A stretch of DNA of 64,000 nt, taken from the NCBI GenBank assembly GCA_046349615.1, contig JAXMBZ010000013.1:1-64000 (forward strand), in the 5' to 3' direction. Below are positions 60,709 through 64,000 of this stretch, piece after piece. The translations under genes were made by a program, and so were the position numbers. The notes under the pieces are model-generated. The model was not told the origin of the DNA and did not search any database. It saw only the letters and a list, made by a program, of their open reading frames with translations. Origin of the DNA: JADJNY01 sp046349615. GTDB lineage: Bacteria; Planctomycetota; UBA1135; GCA-002686595. The first letter of the stretch is position 1. Each line of letters begins with the position of its first letter.

Positions 60709-63700
60709 CTAGAGACGGTAGGCGAAGCCGAGCGCGGAGAGCTCCGGCGCCTGGCTGGTTTCGACGTTGGCGATGAAGGTGACGCGGACCTGGAGATAGC
60801 GCGTGCCGGAGACCTGGCTGATCGAGGTCTTCCAACGCGCGTCTCCGTTCGGGTACGCGACGGTCGTGTTGCCGGCCGGCCCCCACGTCGCAGTCTGGGG
60901 CCGAGGCTCGCCGTAGGGATCGACCACCCGCGCGTCGTTGAGCGCGTTGGACGCCGTCGCACCCCCGGTGGTCGTGATCGACGACGTACCGCGGAACGCG
61001 AGGACGAGTTGCGTACCCGTGGGTTGGTCCTCGGCGCGAGGCTCGATCACGGGGGTGCTGTACTGCGGGGAGGCTCCCGCACCGGCGTCGAACCAGATCG
61101 AGTGCGCGCGGCTGATGCGCGTGACGAGGTTCATCTGGCCGATGTAGAAGGAGTTGTCCGTTCCGAGCGTCGGCAATCCCGGCGGCGTCGAGGTCGGGTT
61201 GAAGCCCCCCGTCGCGGCAGTCTGGAGGTCGGGGTTCTTCGTGACGTTCGTGCCGTTCTGGTTGCCGCCGGTCGAGAACGCACGGAAGTTCGGCTGCGCC
61301 GAGTTCAGGTTGCCGAGGGAGATGTCGAACGAGTTCAGGCCCACGGCCGCCGTGTCGGGGAAGCAGCGGAACTCCATGAGGAGCGGGAGGCCGATCGTAG
61401 GCACGGCCCCCGTGCCGAACGGAGTGCCCTGCACGATGCCGAGCCCGAGGGTACGGATCACGATCAGGAGTTCCGCGCCCGGCGAATCGAACGGAGCGCC
61501 CTTCGTGAGGAGCGAGGTATCGCGCCACGTGTAGAACTTCTGCTGCGAGACCGGCAGGCCGCGGTTCCACGGCCACGGCATGAGGCGCGTGCCGGACTCC
61601 GCCTGATACCGGTCGCCGGGGTTCACGGTGTAGCCGCGCGTGCGGTCGTGGACCTTGAACGGCGGGTCGTTCGCGACGTCGAGGTAGTTGTTGTTGTACG
61701 TCGCCTCGAGACCGGACTGCGGGAAGTTCGGGAGCAGGAACGCATCGACGGACTCGTCCGGGAGGTGCTTCGAGTGGCCGACGTACATCTCGAACGCATC
61801 GTACTGATCCGCGACCGCGCTGCCGCCGACCGGGGCCCACGCGAGGCCCTCCACGTCGACGTTGAAGAAGGTCTCGTCGAGCAGACCGAAGCCGACGTCG
61901 CAGTAGCGCCACAACGTCTGGAGCTTGCTGCCGAAGGGCGAGAGCGGCGTCTGCACCCCCGGCGCGAAGATCGGCATGATGCTCGGCACGGGCTGGCTGC
62001 GGTCGGCGTTGCCGTTGAAGTGCACGACCGTGCGCGGCTTGATGACGCCGCGGACGCCGTCGAACAGGAACTGTCCGCGCCATTCGGGACGACCCGCACC
62101 CGAGTTCGTCGTGAATTCGTCGTCCCCGCTGAAGTGGACGGCGAAGCCGTTCGTGTTCTGCGTCGACTGGGTCGAATTCACGCGGAACGCCACGGACGGC
62201 AGGATGGCCGCGAGCGGGTTGCCCGCGAGGTCGAGCGGGCCCGACGCGCCGCTGGCGAGGTTGATGAAGTACTGCTCCGCGGTCCCCGCGACGTGTCGCA
62301 GCGGAAGCACCGGCGAGAAGCGGAACTCCTTCAGGTCGCCCGAGTTCGTGATCGAGCCGATGATGTAGTCGGTGCCCGTCGGATTGCTCTGCACGCGCGT
62401 GAGCGTGAAGTTGTCGAAGGGCGTCATGCGCGTCGGATCCATCGGCTCGCTGAACCGGAGGATGACGGCGGAGTCCGTCGACACGCCCTGATCGGGCGGC
62501 TGAGTGATCGAAGAGAACCGCACGAAGCAGGGCTCGCGCCCCGCATTCGCCGTGGAGTCGTAGAGCGTGGTGAGCTGGGACGGGTTCGCCGAGAGCGAGC
62601 GCTCACAGAGCGCCGGATCGATGACGCGATAGTGGATCCGGTAGTGTCCGTCCAGCGTGCCGTCGTCGATGTCGTCGATCGCCTCGACGACCTCGGCCGA
62701 AACGGTGCCGGACTGGCCGTCGCAGAGCACGCCCGGCTGCTGGATCACGTCGCCGGCCTTGATCGGCATCCGGCAAGACGTGTAGCTGAACGCGAGATCC
62801 GCCGTGTAACCGCCGTTGGGGTGCGCGGTCGAGACGCCGAGGGACACCGGCTGGGTGCCGACGAGCTTCGGCGGGATGTTGTCGATCAAGAAGCCGTTGT
62901 TCACGTCGCCCGTGATCGCGGTCGCGCCGCCGGAGCGCATCGCGCGAACGATGTCCTCCGTCGAAACCGAGGAGTCGTTGCTTCCGTTGCCGTTGAAGGA
63001 GAGGGCGTTCCCCGCGAGGTTGCGGAGCAAGGAGAACTGGCTGACGGAGGAATCGACGTGCGTCGGGATTCGAATCCCGACGTTGGCGGCGTTCACGGCC
63101 GTGCTCGCAGGAAGGCCGAGCGAATTGACGGCGAGCACCGACCCCGAGTTGTGCGCTTCGAACGTCGAGATCGTCGTGTCGATGATCACGCGCGTCGTAT
63201 AGAACTCCGGCGTCCCGTTCCCGTCGCGGTCGAGGGCCGCACCGTGGTTCAGGTCGGGGAGGATGCGCGCCTCGAAGGGCGCCGTCGGCGGCGTCCCGGT
63301 CTGCAGCTTGATCGTCGTGCCGCTGATCGTCGAGGCGTCGAGCAGGTCGTTGAAGCGCAGGACGATCGCCGCGTTGCGCGGAACCAGCGTGTAGGGAGGC
63401 AGCTCGCTCAGGTCGAGGCTCTTGTCCTGGATCGGCGTCAGGTTGAGGTCGAGCCTGCGGAACGCGCGCTGATAGGGCGAGGTCTCGAGCCCGTTGACGA
63501 TCGCGGACTCGGTGAACGGATGGAGGATCGTGACCGTCGTCTCTTCCGTGATCGGGTTCACGTCCAGGAGGTAGTCGACGTTGTCGGTGCGGATGTCCTC
63601 ACCGATCACCATGTCGGTCTGCTGCAGCGCGCCCAGCGAGTCGCGGATCTTCGCGATACGCCCCCACGCGAGAGTCTGGATCCGCAACGGGTTCGCGCGC

Positions 63701-63909
63701 CCTCCGAGGTTCGCGTCGACCACGAGCGTGCGCGAGCCCAGGTCCGGCTCCGGGTGGGTGATCACGGCGCCCGCCGTGCCGGACGTTGCAAAGGTCGTCC
63801 CGCCGCTGCCGCAGCCGGTCAGCGCGACCAGGATCGACGTGGCCAGCGGGAGCGCAGCGCGCTCGAAGAGCCGCGTGGAAACGGAGCGGGGTGCGTGGAC
63901 GTGCTTCAT
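60709..63909 (-). CDS. Large Ig-like surface lipoprotein
   Basis: A 1,066-residue lipoprotein with lipobox LTGC (Cys33), then a Gly/Ser/Thr tether. Ig-like stretches are visible near 140-215 (NAAIVLRFNDLLDASTISGTTI) and near 470-560 (DSAVILRFSEPMDPTRM, FRFSPVLPLRHVAGTAEQYFINLASGASGPLDLAGNPL). The middle region 640-900 is aromatic- and Asn-rich and lacks the long glycine runs of the two paralogues. The C-terminus ARWKTSISQVSGTRYLQVRVTF and PELSALGFAYRL resembles jelly-roll modules of secreted proteins. It is the first gene of the pair and its ATG lies 91 bp from the window edge, where CCTCCC rather than a Shine-Dalgarno sequence precedes it. Confidence 0.82.
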   Translation of the reverse strand: MKHVHAPRSVSTRLFERAALPLATSILVALTGCGSGGTTFATSGTAGAVITHPEPDLGSRTLVVDANLGGRANPLRIQTLAWGRIAKIRDSLGALQQTDMVIGEDIRTDNVDYLLDVNPITEETTVTILHPFTESAIVNGLETSPYQRAFRRLDLNLTPIQDKSLDLSELPPYTLVPRNAAIVLRFNDLLDASTISGTTIKLQTGTPPTAPFEARILPDLNHGAALDRDGNGTPEFYTTRVIIDTTISTFEAHNSGSVLAVNSLGLPASTAVNAANVGIRIPTHVDSSVSQFSLLRNLAGNALSFNGNGSNDSSVSTEDIVRAMRSGGATAITGDVNNGFLIDNIPPKLVGTQPVSLGVSTAHPNGGYTADLAFSYTSCRMPIKAGDVIQQPGVLCDGQSGTVSAEVVEAIDDIDDGTLDGHYRIHYRVIDPALCERSLSANPSQLTTLYDSTANAGREPCFVRFSSITQPPDQGVSTDSAVILRFSEPMDPTRMTPFDNFTLTRVQSNPTGTDYIIGSITNSGDLKEFRFSPVLPLRHVAGTAEQYFINLASGASGPLDLAGNPLAAILPSVAFRVNSTQSTQNTNGFAVHFSGDDEFTTNSGAGRPEWRGQFLFDGVRGVIKPRTVVHFNGNADRSQPVPSIMPIFAPGVQTPLSPFGSKLQTLWRYCDVGFGLLDETFFNVDVEGLAWAPVGGSAVADQYDAFEMYVGHSKHLPDESVDAFLLPNFPQSGLEATYNNNYLDVANDPPFKVHDRTRGYTVNPGDRYQAESGTRLMPWPWNRGLPVSQQKFYTWRDTSLLTKGAPFDSPGAELLIVIRTLGLGIVQGTPFGTGAVPTIGLPLLMEFRCFPDTAAVGLNSFDISLGNLNSAQPNFRAFSTGGNQNGTNVTKNPDLQTAATGGFNPTSTPPGLPTLGTDNSFYIGQMNLVTRISRAHSIWFDAGAGASPQYSTPVIEPRAEDQPTGTQLVLAFRGTSSITTTGGATASNALNDARVVDPYGEPRPQTATWGPAGNTTVAYPNGDARWKTSISQVSGTRYLQVRVTFIANVETSQAPELSALGFAYRL

Positions 63910-64000
63910 GGGAGGTCGAGGGGGTTCGGCGCTCGCGGTGTGGAGGGGAGTCGAAGGGGGGCTCGCAAACCGAACGAGGCCGCTCGGCCCGAGTCGGAAC

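Overview
The window is about 70% G+C with very strong G/C bias at third codon positions, and it reads as ordinary chromosome from a Gram-negative, probably aerobic bacterium. It carries a TolC-type outer-membrane exporter, an OmpA/Pal protein, many lipobox lipoproteins, peptidoglycan recycling genes and a type IV pilus or type II secretion assembly system. The HEAT-repeat secreted proteins, Ig-like glycine-rich lipoproteins and EF-G-like GTPase suggest a high-GC Planctomycetota lineage, with Myxococcota as an alternative. No rRNA or tRNA gene is visible, so this placement is inference.

Layout. 1-391: no gene, but inverted and direct copies of a short repeat. 392-8204: coaD divergent from comEC, then a HEAT-repeat secreted protein, a DUF3568 lipoprotein, a PaaZ/BoxD-type aldehyde dehydrogenase and a small membrane protein. 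8205-11689: a 3.5-kb accessory island holding one REP-associated tyrosine transposase (RAYT), flanked by period-8, -14 and -15 satellites and by a 1.3-kb array of higher-order repeats that begins at the transposase start codon. 11690-20055: dienoyl-CoA reductase, murQ, a carboxypeptidase-regulatory-like protein, a CoA-transferase, a lipoprotein peptidoglycan amidase and an M61-type aminopeptidase. 20098-26401: a B12-binding radical SAM enzyme, the arsenosugar pair arsS plus CMD-like protein coupled to a SUI1 factor, a YifB/ComM ATPase and an exported Fe superoxide dismutase. 26479-32027: a complete tripartite MacAB-TolC-type exporter operon. 32173-39198: cutA with a sulfatase-like lipoprotein and a secreted protein, proline dehydrogenase, an NrnA-like DHH phosphoesterase with a metallophosphoesterase, and an amidohydrolase. 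39282-63909: the pilus/secretion region.

The last 25 kb form one theme. On the minus strand pilT, pilB and pilC are followed by two paralogous pilin genes. Further upstream lie an EF-G-like GTPase, an OmpA-like lipoprotein and a prepilin peptidase translationally coupled to a large lipoprotein. Two even larger lipoproteins follow, and a fourth sits beyond the pilins at 39282. All four large lipoproteins share a similar plan: signal peptide with lipobox, Ig-like strands, often a glycine-rich centre, and a similar C-terminal beta-rich ending. They are plausible surface cargo or partners of the pilus machine. No secretin gene is present here.

Two start-site styles recur. Some genes have a clear Shine-Dalgarno sequence. 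Others (coaD, the dienoyl-CoA reductase, cutA, tatD) have a TA-N3-T -10-like hexamer only 6-8 nt before the start codon, suggesting leaderless transcripts.
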